Origin: Parvularcula sp038749595
GTDB taxonomy: Bacteria; Pseudomonadota; Alphaproteobacteria; Caulobacterales; Parvularculaceae
Direction: 5' to 3'
Assembly (NCBI GenBank): GCA_038749595.1
Contig: JBCDHW010000001.1
Location: forward strand, 372,001 to 436,000
Length of the DNA: 64,000 nt
Positions 8,122 to 17,187 of the stretch are shown here, piece by piece. A program made the translations under genes and the position numbers. The notes under the pieces were generated by a model. The model was not told where the DNA came from. It saw nothing but the letters and a program-made list of their open reading frames with translations, and did no database searches. Every line of letters begins with the position of its first letter. The first letter of the stretch is position 1.

Positions 8122-9972
8122 ATGAGCACGCTTTATGATCAGGCAGTGGCGGCGCGGTTGGTGGGGGAGACCGGGCAGGCTGTTGCCCTATGCCAAGAGA
8201 TCCTGGCCGAGGCCCCAGAGGACGCCCCTGCATTGGCCCTGATGTCTTTGTCTCTGACCGAGCTTGGTGAGGTTGAGACAGGCCGTGAGGGGATTAGGAT
8301 GGCGCTTTCGCTTGCGCCTGATGACTGGCGCGTGACGATGCGTGCTGCGATGATTGAGCAAGGTACGGAGCAAGGCTTTCAGTTTGCTCAGCGTGCGGCC
8401 CAATCCGGCCATGATAGTTTTGAAGCGCAGGGTTATCTTGGCAGCCTACTGGTTGATCGCGGGCAGGTCGAGGCGGGGATCCGCCACCTCAAGCGCGCGG
8501 CCGAGATCGAGCCGCGTCACGTCGGCATCGCGCTCAAGCTTGCCTTGGCAATCGCGGTGTCAGGGGACCTTGCGGAAGCAGCGCGGCTCCTCCGGGCCGG
8601 GCCCCCGGGCGCGCTGGAGCACGTCGAAGCCCAGCGCGTGCTCATGCAGGATTCCTACGCTCTTGGTCAGTGGGCGGATGTCATTCAACATGCCGAAACT
8701 ATTGCCAAAATTGTTCCCCGGGACCAGGACGCACGGCTCAAACGAGCGCAAGCCTTAAGGCAACAGAGCAAGCTCAGTGAGGCGCGCTCCGCGCTCCAGG
8801 ACATAACGCCTGGTGATGAGCTGGCGGTCGAGACCGCGCGGCTTGCGTTCGCATATAGAGAAGCTGCAGCGGCTGAAAAAGCACTTGCTGTTGTCAGTGA
8901 TCAGCACCCAGATCGTCCGTACCAGGCCGCGCGCGTCGCGGCCGTCCGTGGGCAGATCGATGAGGCCATCGCCTTCGCCCGGCAAGCGCTTGCACTTTAT
9001 CCGCGTAACGTGGATGCCGCGGTGCTTCTCACGCACCTCACCGATGGGGCTGATGACGCTGCATACCAAACGCTCGCCGCCACTGTTGACAGCCTGCGGG
9101 GCCCTTCGGCGTTGGCAGCGCGTTTTGCGCTGGGGCACCGGTTCCATCACGAAGGCGCATTTGAACAGGCTTGGGAATCTTGGTCCCAGGCCAACGCGCT
9201 TCAGGCCGATGCGCTTGAAGCGGCGGGTGCATGCTATGATCCTGGTCTCATCGAGCAGCATGATCAACAGCTCCGTACGCTTCTCGACGGCAAGGAGCCC
9301 GCTGCAGAAATCGCCGCGCCGCGGCCGATCTTCGTTGTCGGTGTTCCGCGTTCGGGGCTGAGCCTCGTCGAGACCGCGCTGGCAGGGCACCCGGCGATTT
9401 CCGCGATGGGTCCGCTGCCGTACATGCGCCAAGCGGCGGAAACGATTGTCCGGACCCGCAAAGTCAGCCTGGACCACATCAAACGGACATACGTCGCAGC
9501 GCTTTCGGCACGCGGCGTCGCGCCGGGCCAGTACTTTGTCGATAGCCAGCCCGAGAATGATAGCTACCTTCCGCTCTTGCGGTTGTTGTTTCCCGGTGCA
9601 CCGGTGGTGCGGGTCGTCCGCGAAGCCCGGGAGACAGCGTTGTCGCTTTTCCGCCATAACTTGGGGAGCGGATGCCCCTACGCGGTCAACCTTAGCACGA
9701 TCCATCACGCCATGGCGGCGCACTTGCGTCGGTGGGAGGCCGAAGGCGAGGCGGGCGTGACGCTGTCGTATGAGGCCTTCGCGCGCGACTTGCCCAAGGG
9801 CCAAGACGAGTTGCTGTCCCAGCTGCAAATCGAACCGGAGCAAGCGCTTCCACCGGCTGACGTGCGCAGCGCTCTGTTCGGAAGCGCTGTTCCCCACGTC
9901 CGCCGCTCCTCCAACGGCGTCCGCAAGGCAGCGGACGCCTACGCCGAGCAGCTCTCAGCGATGGGATGGTGA
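8122..9972 (+). CDS. TPR protein with a diverged sulfotransferase domain
   Basis: The 616-residue protein has an N-terminal array of TPR-like helical repeats (about residues 1-370) and a C-terminal sulfotransferase-type domain (about 395-610), the layout of the bacterial TPR sulfotransferase family related to tyrosylprotein sulfotransferases. The PAPS 5'-phosphosulfate loop is present in altered form (GVPRSGLSLVE near residue 408, where the family has PRSGTTL), and the 3'-phosphate segment is recognisable (REARETALSLF). The family's acidic catalytic residue after the loop (GAGEL-type) reads AMGPLPY here, and the lysine of the DKxP-type motif is Ser (DSQPEND). Activity is therefore doubtful; it may bind a nucleotide or ligand without sulfating. 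There is no signal peptide. It lies between two TonB-dependent receptor genes, a pairing common in Caulobacterales-type genomes. Confidence 0.8.
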   Translation: MSTLYDQAVAARLVGETGQAVALCQEILAEAPEDAPALALMSLSLTELGEVETGREGIRMALSLAPDDWRVTMRAAMIEQGTEQGFQFAQRAAQSGHDSFEAQGYLGSLLVDRGQVEAGIRHLKRAAEIEPRHVGIALKLALAIAVSGDLAEAARLLRAGPPGALEHVEAQRVLMQDSYALGQWADVIQHAETIAKIVPRDQDARLKRAQALRQQSKLSEARSALQDITPGDELAVETARLAFAYREAAAAEKALAVVSDQHPDRPYQAARVAAVRGQIDEAIAFARQALALYPRNVDAAVLLTHLTDGADDAAYQTLAATVDSLRGPSALAARFALGHRFHHEGAFEQAWESWSQANALQADALEAAGACYDPGLIEQHDQQLRTLLDGKEPAAEIAAPRPIFVVGVPRSGLSLVETALAGHPAISAMGPLPYMRQAAETIVRTRKVSLDHIKRTYVAALSARGVAPGQYFVDSQPENDSYLPLLRLLFPGAPVVRVVREARETALSLFRHNLGSGCPYAVNLSTIHHAMAAHLRRWEAEGEAGVTLSYEAFARDLPKGQDELLSQLQIEPEQALPPADVRSALFGSAVPHVRRSSNGVRKAADAYAEQLSAMGW

Positions 9973-10370
9973 CGTCAGCGTAGCGGCAACGGCTCTCGGC
10001 CAAAGCAGCGGTTCTTCGGGGTGACGCGTTCACCGCCTGATGATCCCCGGCTCGCAGTGTACCTTCAAAGCAGCCACGTTAACAATTGAATTATCACCGA
10101 AATCTTCAGAAATGCTGTGCGTTTTTAAGGTGCAAGTTTAAAAACCGATGGAACGCAGTCGCGGTCTTCGCGCTCTGACCAACCGAAAATCGTCAACCCA
10201 CGGCGGGTGTTGCACAAAATCACCAACGAGAAGGAAGAGTGACGCCAGATTAACGCAGCGCGTTGACGGAAAAGCCCAGTGCGTGCTCTCACGCGTTATT
10301 GGATCGCGGGAGGGCAAAGTCCGCGACTAATGCCGATTAACGTTGGCGTATTTAGCAGGAGAAACACCTC
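9973..10370. other. Intergenic region upstream of the second TonB-dependent receptor gene
   Basis: The 398 bases hold no convincing gene; the short open frame at 10148-10330 has no ribosome site and no recognisable content. An AT-rich patch lies at about 10078-10145 (AACAATTGAATTATCACC and a run of A/T around TTTTTAAGG). A TTGACG at 10263-10268 could be a -35 element but lacks a good partner. AGGAG at about 10357-10361 is the ribosome site for the gene at 10371. I see no B12 box and no Fur site. Confidence 0.5.
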
Positions 10371-13370
10371 ATGAAGCAATTCACAGGACCATCGTGGTTG
10401 ATGGCCACCACCGCGCTGGCTGGCCTTGCGGCTACCATGGCGCCGGTTGGCGCAGCTGCGCAGGACGATGAAGTCGAAGATACGGTGACCGTTACAGGTT
10501 CGCGTCTCGACCGGACTGACGTTCGCGGCCCAAGCCCGATCCAGACCCTTGGCGACGAAGAAATCGATATTCGCGGTATCACGCGGGTTGAAGAGCTGGT
10601 GAACACGCTTCCCGCAGTGTTCGTTGGTCAGACGTCGCAGGTTGCCAACGGCGCGACGGGTACGTCGACCGTAAACCTCCGCGGCCTCGGCGCGACACGG
10701 ACCCTCGTCCTTCTCGATGGTCGCCGCCTACCGTTTGGTTCGGCCCAGGCTGCTCCGGCCAACCTCGACCTGGTCCCAGCTCAGCTCGTTCAGCGGGTGG
10801 AAGTCACCACCGGTGGTGAGTCGGCTATCTACGGTGCCGACGCTGTTGCAGGCGTTGTGAACTTCATCCTGAAGCGCGACTTCGAAGGCTTCGAGATCGA
10901 TTTCCAAGCCGGTACGTTCTACGACAGCAACGACAACGACTTCGCCCAAGCGATCAACAGCATTACGCAAAACCCAACCCCGACGGACAACCAGTTCATC
11001 GGCGGCGACATGCTGGCGTCGATCCTCTACGGTGCCAATGTTGCTGATGGACGTGGTAACGTCACGCTGTTCGCAAGCTACCAAAAGCAAGACGAAATTC
11101 GCCAAGGCGACACCGACGTTGGTTCGTGTGCGCTCGGCGGCGCGGCACCTGGGCCGGCTTCCATCAACGGCGTCAGCTGTATTGGTTCGTCCACCTTCCG
11201 CCGCTTCTTCAGCGCTGGCGACACGTTCCTCAGTGATGACGGTACGCTCGTTCCGTTCAACGGCGGCTTCGATCAAACGTTCAACTTTAACCCGGACAAC
11301 TTCTACCAGCGTCCGATTGAGCGTTTCACCGTTGTCTCGATGGCGAACTACGACATCACCGAGAACATCGAAGCGTTCGCTGACATCAGCTATGTCAACA
11401 ACAACACCGACGCGCAGATCGCGTTCTCCGGTTCGTTCTTCCGTCCGTTCCGCGTGAATTGTGCCAACCCGCTGCTCGACAACGGCCTTGGCCCGAACGG
11501 CGACGGCGCTGGGACCTTCTTCGACCTGCTGGGTTGTGGTCCAGACGAGACAACTGGTGAATCGCCAGAAGATGTCCCGTTCGTCTTCGGCTGGCGGAAC
11601 GTTGAAGGTGACCCTCGGAACTCTGAGATCGACCTGACCACGTGGCGCATGCTTGGTGGTTTCCGCGGAACGCTGAAAGACAACTTCGACTGGGAAGTTT
11701 TCGGTCAGTACTCCCGGACCCGCCTGGTTGACATCTCCACCGGTGACTTGAACTTCGAGCGCGTGCAGGATGCGCTGTTCGCCGTTGACGACGGCAACGG
11801 CAACGCCGTTTGCGCAAGCGGCAACGCAGGCTGTGTGCCTTGGAACGTTTTCCAACGCGGCGCCGACGGCTCTTCGCCGATCACCAGCGCCCAGACCGAC
11901 TACATCCAAGGTACGGGTCTAACGACCGGTACGACCGAACAGACGGTCTTCGGCGGCACGATTTCCGGCGATTTCGAAGAGTACGGCGTTGTTTCGCCGT
12001 TTGCGACCAGCGGCTTCCAAGCTCTGATCGGCTTCGAGTATCGGAAAGACAGCCTCGAGTTCACACCTGATGACGTCTCCCAGATCCCTGGTGGCCGTGG
12101 TTTGACGGGTGTGGGCGGTGGTTCGCTGCCAATCGCTGGTTCGGTTCGCGCAACGGAATTCTTCCTCGAAGCATCGCTTCCGCTCATCGAAGATCAGCCT
12201 GGTGTCAGCCAGCTGACCGTTGACACCGCGTATCGTTTCTCGGATTACACCAACACAGGCAACGAAGTACGGAACGGGTTCGACACGAACACCTACCGCC
12301 TTGGCCTGCGTTATGTTCCGATTGATGACATCACGGTGCGGGCACAGTACCAGCGCGCCGTTCGTGCACCGAACGTCTTCAACCTGTTCCTCGGTCAGAA
12401 CACGGGTCTGTTTGACCTGACCGCTGACTCGCAGGGCCGGTTCGATCCTTGTGCAACGGCAAACCCTGCCCGGACATTCACCGAATGTGCGCGGACGGGT
12501 GTGACAGCTGCGCAGTTCGGCAACATTCCGGATAACCCAGCTGGCCAGTTCAACTCGGTCTCGGGCGGTAACCCGTTCCTCGACCCAGAACTCGCCGACA
12601 CCTACACCTTTGGTGTTGTCTGGCAGCCGAGCCAAATCGACGGTCTGACCATCTCGGTCGACTACTTCGACATTACCGTCGAAGAGGCCCTCGGAACGGT
12701 TCCGCCGACGGTTTCGCTGGAGCGTTGCTTGGATACGGGCGACTCCGCATTCTGTAACCTCATCCGTCGTGACCAGTTCGGTTCGCTGTTCCTCGACAAC
12801 TCAAACTTTGAAGGTGTCTCGACCCAGACCACCAACATTGCTGAGCTGACGACGACCGGTGTCGACGTTGCGGTGACCTGGAACTTCGATCCGGCCGATT
12901 ACGGTTTGGGCGGCGGCTTCGGTGACTTCAGCATCGACTACGATGCGACGTTCCTCGACTCACTCGACACGATCCCGCTTCCTGGCGAGACACCTGTTGA
13001 GTGTGTTGGCTTCTACGCCGGTGACTGTGGTTCCCCGAACCCAGAGTATCGTCACCGCATGCTCACGACGTGGTACACGCCGTTCAACATCGACGTGACC
13101 GGTACGTGGCGTTACTTCGGCGGTACCGAGTTTGACGGTACGACCGATGCGCTGAGCCAGACGTTCGACTCGGCCAACTACTTCGACCTCGGTGTTCGTT
13201 GGCAGCAGTCGGAGACCTTCGAGCTTCGCGGCGGTATCAACAACCTGTTCGATCGTGAGCCCAACTTGGCTACCGGTGTCGGCACAGGCGTTGGTAACGG
13301 CAACACCTACCCGGGCATCTACACCCCGGTTGGTCGCTTCATGTTCATCGCCGGTACGCTCAACTTCTAA
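10371..13370 (+). CDS. TonB-dependent outer membrane receptor (large, Caulobacter-type)
   Basis: This second receptor (999 residues) has a signal peptide (GLAATMAPVGAAAQDD, cleavage near residue 27), a short acidic linker, the plug-leading segment EDTVTVTGSRLDR, a plug with RGLGATRTLVLLDGRR and GGESAIYGADAVAGVVNFIL, and a barrel ending MFIAGTLNF with C-terminal Phe. It shares its architecture with the receptor at 4809 but differs in sequence throughout, so the two are not a recent duplication. Codon use is very regular, as expected of a highly expressed outer membrane protein. A good AGGAG lies 9 bases before the ATG. The ligand is unknown. A strong terminator follows. Confidence 0.94.
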   Translation: MKQFTGPSWLMATTALAGLAATMAPVGAAAQDDEVEDTVTVTGSRLDRTDVRGPSPIQTLGDEEIDIRGITRVEELVNTLPAVFVGQTSQVANGATGTSTVNLRGLGATRTLVLLDGRRLPFGSAQAAPANLDLVPAQLVQRVEVTTGGESAIYGADAVAGVVNFILKRDFEGFEIDFQAGTFYDSNDNDFAQAINSITQNPTPTDNQFIGGDMLASILYGANVADGRGNVTLFASYQKQDEIRQGDTDVGSCALGGAAPGPASINGVSCIGSSTFRRFFSAGDTFLSDDGTLVPFNGGFDQTFNFNPDNFYQRPIERFTVVSMANYDITENIEAFADISYVNNNTDAQIAFSGSFFRPFRVNCANPLLDNGLGPNGDGAGTFFDLLGCGPDETTGESPEDVPFVFGWRNVEGDPRNSEIDLTTWRMLGGFRGTLKDNFDWEVFGQYSRTRLVDISTGDLNFERVQDALFAVDDGNGNAVCASGNAGCVPWNVFQRGADGSSPITSAQTDYIQGTGLTTGTTEQTVFGGTISGDFEEYGVVSPFATSGFQALIGFEYRKDSLEFTPDDVSQIPGGRGLTGVGGGSLPIAGSVRATEFFLEASLPLIEDQPGVSQLTVDTAYRFSDYTNTGNEVRNGFDTNTYRLGLRYVPIDDITVRAQYQRAVRAPNVFNLFLGQNTGLFDLTADSQGRFDPCATANPARTFTECARTGVTAAQFGNIPDNPAGQFNSVSGGNPFLDPELADTYTFGVVWQPSQIDGLTISVDYFDITVEEALGTVPPTVSLERCLDTGDSAFCNLIRRDQFGSLFLDNSNFEGVSTQTTNIAELTTTGVDVAVTWNFDPADYGLGGGFGDFSIDYDATFLDSLDTIPLPGETPVECVGFYAGDCGSPNPEYRHRMLTTWYTPFNIDVTGTWRYFGGTEFDGTTDALSQTFDSANYFDLGVRWQQSETFELRGGINNLFDREPNLATGVGTGVGNGNTYPGIYTPVGRFMFIAGTLNF

Positions 13371-13395
13371 GCTTACCGTACACGAACAAAGAAAG

Positions 13396-13425
13396 GCGCC
13401 CCTGGTCTTCCAGGGGCGCTTTTTT
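13396..13425 (+). terminator. Rho-independent terminator after the second receptor gene
   Basis: A perfect 10-bp stem (GCGCCCCTGG with CCAGGGGCGC) with a TCTT loop is followed by six T residues, 25 bases after the receptor stop. It is one of the clearest terminators in the window. Confidence 0.95.
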
Positions 13426-13595
13426 GTGTGTCGCTGTCGCTGTGGGAGAAAGATGATCTTCGGCCGACGCTGCTTCCGAAGGCAGCACCTTTGCGCAGCA
13501 ACGCTGTCGTCATATAATTACGTGTACTGACAAACGTTCAACCGCCAGCGCGGAACAAACGCTCTGGCGCTAAACTCTCGTGACTTGTTGAGTGC

Positions 13596-14390
13596 TTACG
13601 AGCCCAGGACTTCGGCGACAGCCTGGTTGATGCTGCCTGGCTGGAAGCCTTCTAAGATCCGGATCGTCTCGTTCTTGGGATTGTAGACGATGAAAAACGG
13701 TGTCCCGCCAATGCCCAAGGTCTGTCCATCTTCGATGGAGCCCGAGAGCTTCTTGTCGATCTCCGCGCGGTCGGTTTCCATCGCCCGGTTGGTTGCCTTG
13801 ACGTTGACGCCGCCTGATTTCAGTACACGGTCAATTGTTTCGCTGTCCAGCAGTCCGCCGTGCCGCATCATCGCGAGGTGCGCTTTGCGATAGTTCTCGG
13901 CGCTGACCTGCGCCGCCGCAAGGGCTGTCCGCGCGGCAAGTCTGCTCTCCTCACGGAGGATCGGAAGTTCGTTAAACACCACACGGACGTTTTTCTTCTC
14001 GTCCATCACGGTGAGGACCTCGTCGACAGCGCGGCGACAAAAACCGCAATGGTAGTCAAAGAATTCGATGATCACCAATTCCGCTTTGTCAGCACGCGCA
14101 CCAAAAGCGTTACCATTCTTTGCGGCGACGAGATCGGGCAGGGCGGCTTTGACCGCATCTTCCGTCGCGGCCGCTGCGTTGGCTTCGAGTTGATCGCGGT
14201 ACGCTTCAATCGCGGCGATAATCAGCTCTGGGTTTCGCATCAGCGCTTCGCGCAGGCGCTGGTCGAATTCCTCGTCCGACATGCTTTGGGCCGCAGCCGT
14301 CGTTGTGGCTTCTGCGTCGGGAGGAACCGAAGCTCCGCACGCTGCTAAAAGTGCAGTTCCTGCAAGCAAGAACGGGCGAAACGTCATCAT
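13596..14390 (-). CDS. DsbA/Com1-like thiol-disulfide oxidoreductase lipoprotein
   Basis: The 264-residue protein starts with a lipoprotein signal (FLLAGTALLAAC, lipobox Cys near residue 19) and carries a thioredoxin fold of the DsbA type with the active site CGFC (FDYHCGFCRR, about residue 117) and a cis-proline loop GGTPFFIVY. A helical N-terminal segment (about residues 35-95) precedes the fold, as in Com1/27-kDa outer membrane protein relatives. It should handle disulfides of exported proteins in the periplasm. It starts 14 bases after the M48 protease gene and is probably co-transcribed with it, which fits a joint role in envelope protein quality control. Confidence 0.87.
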   Translation of the reverse strand: MMTFRPFLLAGTALLAACGASVPPDAEATTTAAAQSMSDEEFDQRLREALMRNPELIIAAIEAYRDQLEANAAAATEDAVKAALPDLVAAKNGNAFGARADKAELVIIEFFDYHCGFCRRAVDEVLTVMDEKKNVRVVFNELPILREESRLAARTALAAAQVSAENYRKAHLAMMRHGGLLDSETIDRVLKSGGVNVKATNRAMETDRAEIDKKLSGSIEDGQTLGIGGTPFFIVYNPKNETIRILEGFQPGSINQAVAEVLGS

Positions 14391-14404
14391 GGTCAGTCCA
14401 GAGG

Positions 14405-15775
14405 TTAGGGGCGTCGCTGCCGCGGCGACCGTTGGATGGTTTCGGCGGTCGCCACAATGATATCAAGAGCCTGTTGATGCTCTGGTGTACCCACGGCGAG
14501 TTTCTGTTTCGCAATCGTCGCGAAACGGTGGGCCGTGAACGGATCACCTCCGTGGTAGGCCGCCTCCGCTTGGGCCAATGCGGCCAGGTCCTCTTGTCCG
14601 CGATGGGACCGGGCACGCGCCAGGATTGACCAAGCGAAACTGTTGTTCCGCTCTTGGCGCAGCGCGGCTTCGAGGATGCCCACGGCTTCTTCAACGGCTT
14701 CATCGCGATCGGTGGTCACCAACGCGCGCGCCAGATTGATCTTGAGGAGTGCAAATTGCGGCGCGAGCTCCGTGGAGCGTCTATGCGGAACGATCGATTC
14801 GGTGACTTTGCCGTGCTCGAACAGCATCTGGCCTTTGAGCTCGTGATAAAACGGGTTGTTCGGGTCGCCAGCCAGCAGCCGATCAATCTCACGCGTCGCT
14901 TTCTCAAGGTCTGAGTCGCGATAATAGGCGACGGCGCGTGCGTAACGCGCCGGGTTGGATTGGTCCGTCAGCGGATATTTCCGCAAGGTGATGTTGGGCT
15001 CGTTCATAAAGCCCTCAATCTTCCCTTGGATCAGCCGAAGTTTTTCGATCTCCTCGGGCGTATCGCGGACATCCCAGTAGGGGGAAGCCTCGGCCCGGCC
15101 GCGCAGGCGGGCAACCCGCTGGACGGCCATGGGGTGGGTCTGGAAATAGGGGATCGGCTGGCTCGCCCGGATCAACTGCCTATTTTGGAGGACATCGAAA
15201 AACTCGATCAGGCCAGCGGTCGAGCTGCCGACCTCGTCAAGATAGGTCACCGCAGCTTGGTCAGCGGCGCTCTCCTGACCACGGCTATAGGCTAGGTAAG
15301 CGTCGGTCGCGATGCTTTGGCCAAGCCCAATAGCGCCGAGCCCCGCCTCTGGCGGTGCGCCTGCTGCGATCAAAGCCGCACCAAGGACGAGGCTCATCAG
15401 AGCCGGGCGCGAGACTTTGGCAACGGCGTCCCGGGTCCGCGCCGAGTGGCCACCGGCGAGGTGCCCGGTCTCGTGGGCGATCACCCCTTCAACCTCGTTG
15501 GGCGTATCCGCCAAGGTGATCAGCCCCGTATGCACGCCCATGATCAAACCGCTCGACGCGCCAGCAAAGGCGTTGGGCGTCTGATCGCCGATCAGGAAGA
15601 TACTGACCCGGTGAGGCGGGATCCCCGCGGCCTGGAAAAGCGGGTGGGACATGTCCGCTAGCCACGCTTCGATTTCGGCGTCCCGCAGAAGCAGCTGGGC
15701 TGAGGCGCTGGTCACCATCGCGGGCGCCGCCGCGATCAGCGCGCAAACAACGATCAACCGCCGAAGAAAAATCAT
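14405..15775 (-). CDS. M48 family periplasmic metalloprotease with TPR domain (BepA-like)
   Basis: The 456-residue protein has a signal peptide (FLRRLIVVCALIAAAPAMV...ASA), an M48 peptidase domain with the zinc motif HETGH (about residue 115) and the downstream glutamate ligand in GQESAADQAA, and a C-terminal TPR region (about residues 270-445). This is the BepA/YfgC layout, a protease-chaperone that degrades or assists stalled outer membrane proteins such as LptD. I chose the ATG at 15775 because AGTGAGGTGG precedes it at good spacing; a GTG at 15784 is possible. It is followed by the DsbA-like gene, consistent with a shared role in disulfide-containing outer membrane proteins. Confidence 0.9.
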   Translation of the reverse strand: MIFLRRLIVVCALIAAAPAMVTSASAQLLLRDAEIEAWLADMSHPLFQAAGIPPHRVSIFLIGDQTPNAFAGASSGLIMGVHTGLITLADTPNEVEGVIAHETGHLAGGHSARTRDAVAKVSRPALMSLVLGAALIAAGAPPEAGLGAIGLGQSIATDAYLAYSRGQESAADQAAVTYLDEVGSSTAGLIEFFDVLQNRQLIRASQPIPYFQTHPMAVQRVARLRGRAEASPYWDVRDTPEEIEKLRLIQGKIEGFMNEPNITLRKYPLTDQSNPARYARAVAYYRDSDLEKATREIDRLLAGDPNNPFYHELKGQMLFEHGKVTESIVPHRRSTELAPQFALLKINLARALVTTDRDEAVEEAVGILEAALRQERNNSFAWSILARARSHRGQEDLAALAQAEAAYHGGDPFTAHRFATIAKQKLAVGTPEHQQALDIIVATAETIQRSPRQRRP

Positions 15776-15871
15776 CAAAACCACCTCACTCTGGGTCAGG
15801 TGATAGCCGCTGAAGGTGAATTTGTCTTCGCCGCCGCGTGAAAACCGCGAAACCTTCGCAGCGAGGCAGCG

Positions 15872-17152
15872 TCAAAACAGCAGACCTACCGCAGCACCTG
15901 AAGAAAGGGTCGCAAGCGTCCCCGATATCAAGGCTTTAGGCGCGAGCTCGATCACCTCGGGCCGGCGGCTCGCCTCGAGTGCCGATAACCCGCCGATCAC
16001 GATCCCGAGGCTGCTGACATTCGCAAAGCCGCACAGAGCGTAGACCATGATGAATTGCGAGCGCTCATCCAACACCCCTTCGGTCTGGGCCAGCGCGGAA
16101 TAGGCGATCACCTCGTTGAGGATCGTCTTGATCCCCATCAGCTGGCCCGCCGCGGGCGCTTGGTCCCAAGGAACCCCGGCCAGCCATACCAAGGGAGCAA
16201 AGACAAATCCGAGGAGCCGTTCCAACGTGATCGGCTCGCCGCCCAGGTTGGGTAGGTTTGACATCAGAAGGTTGATCAGCGCGGCCAGCGCGATGAATGC
16301 CAGGATCGCGACAACGATATTCGCCCACAACTTGCCGCCTTCGGTCGCGCCGTGGGTAAACGCGTCCATGGTGCTTTTATAATTGAAGCCCTCGGCGCTG
16401 TCGTTCACCCGCGTGGGCTCGTCGTGTTCCGATGGCGGAACGATGATTTCAGCGAAGAGCAGGGCAGACGGCACGGCGATGATTGAGGCCACAAAAATGT
16501 GCCCGAGGGTCGATGGGCTGACAGGCGCGAGGATCGTCGCGTAAAGCGTCATCACCGTACCGGCGACGGTGGCAAACCCGCATGAGATGACGGCGAACAG
16601 CTCGGACCGCGACAGGCTACGCAGAAGAGGGCGGATCAACAGCGGCGCTTCGGTTTGCCCGAGCATGACGTTCGCCGCCGCCGAAAGCGAGACCGCACCG
16701 CCCGTTCCCAAGAGCCGGGTGAGGATAACAGCAAAACCCTGGATGATGATCTTCAGGATGCCCCAGTGCCACAAAACAGCCGACAAAGCCGCCACAAACA
16801 CGATGAGCGGCAGCCCCTGCAGCGCGAAAATGAAGAACCCTGAAGTCTGCCCTGGTTGCTCCGCAAACGGAAGATCCGTCGTCCGACCGGCATAGCCGAA
16901 GAGAAAACTGGTGGCTGCGCCGGTGGCTTCGTTGAGCGCCATGACGATGGAATTGACGCCCGACAAGCTTTCCCGCGCGGCGGGGATCTGAAGGAAGAGA
17001 AACGCCAGCCCCAGTTGAAACCCCAGAACGGCGAGAAACCTGCGCAGGGGCGGGGGCTTCAGCTTCCGTTCGGAAAACAGCCACGCGATGAACCAAAAGG
17101 CGACGAAGCCCAGCGCACTCTGATAGCGCGGATCATTGAGTGCACTGAACAT
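15872..17152 (-). CDS. Concentrative nucleoside transporter (NupC/CNT family)
   Basis: This 426-residue inner membrane protein should import nucleosides by cation symport. It shows about ten hydrophobic segments, the CNT substrate-site motif NVMLGQTEAPLLIRP (about residues 160-174; family form TEAPL), and the C-terminal CGFANVSSLGIVIGG segment that provides the second half-site. An internal hydrophilic loop carries KSTMDAFTHGATEGGKLW, also a family landmark. Length is normal. It is downstream of rne in the same direction but separated by about 35 bases, so a shared transcript is possible. Nucleosides released by RNA turnover make the neighbourhood sensible, though this is inference. Confidence 0.92.
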   Translation of the reverse strand: MFSALNDPRYQSALGFVAFWFIAWLFSERKLKPPPLRRFLAVLGFQLGLAFLFLQIPAARESLSGVNSIVMALNEATGAATSFLFGYAGRTTDLPFAEQPGQTSGFFIFALQGLPLIVFVAALSAVLWHWGILKIIIQGFAVILTRLLGTGGAVSLSAAANVMLGQTEAPLLIRPLLRSLSRSELFAVISCGFATVAGTVMTLYATILAPVSPSTLGHIFVASIIAVPSALLFAEIIVPPSEHDEPTRVNDSAEGFNYKSTMDAFTHGATEGGKLWANIVVAILAFIALAALINLLMSNLPNLGGEPITLERLLGFVFAPLVWLAGVPWDQAPAAGQLMGIKTILNEVIAYSALAQTEGVLDERSQFIMVYALCGFANVSSLGIVIGGLSALEASRRPEVIELAPKALISGTLATLSSGAAVGLLF

Positions 17153-17187
17153 ACGGCCCCGATTGTTCTAACGTCGCCCAGCGCGCT

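Noticed and set aside
8755..9897. 380-codon open frame antisense to the TPR/sulfotransferase gene
   Set aside because: Arg/Cys/Gln-rich product typical of the complement of a GC-rich gene, with no ribosome site and no family content.
10728..11909. 393-codon open frame antisense to the second receptor
   Set aside because: Mirror of the receptor's regular codon use; the sense frame is a clear receptor.
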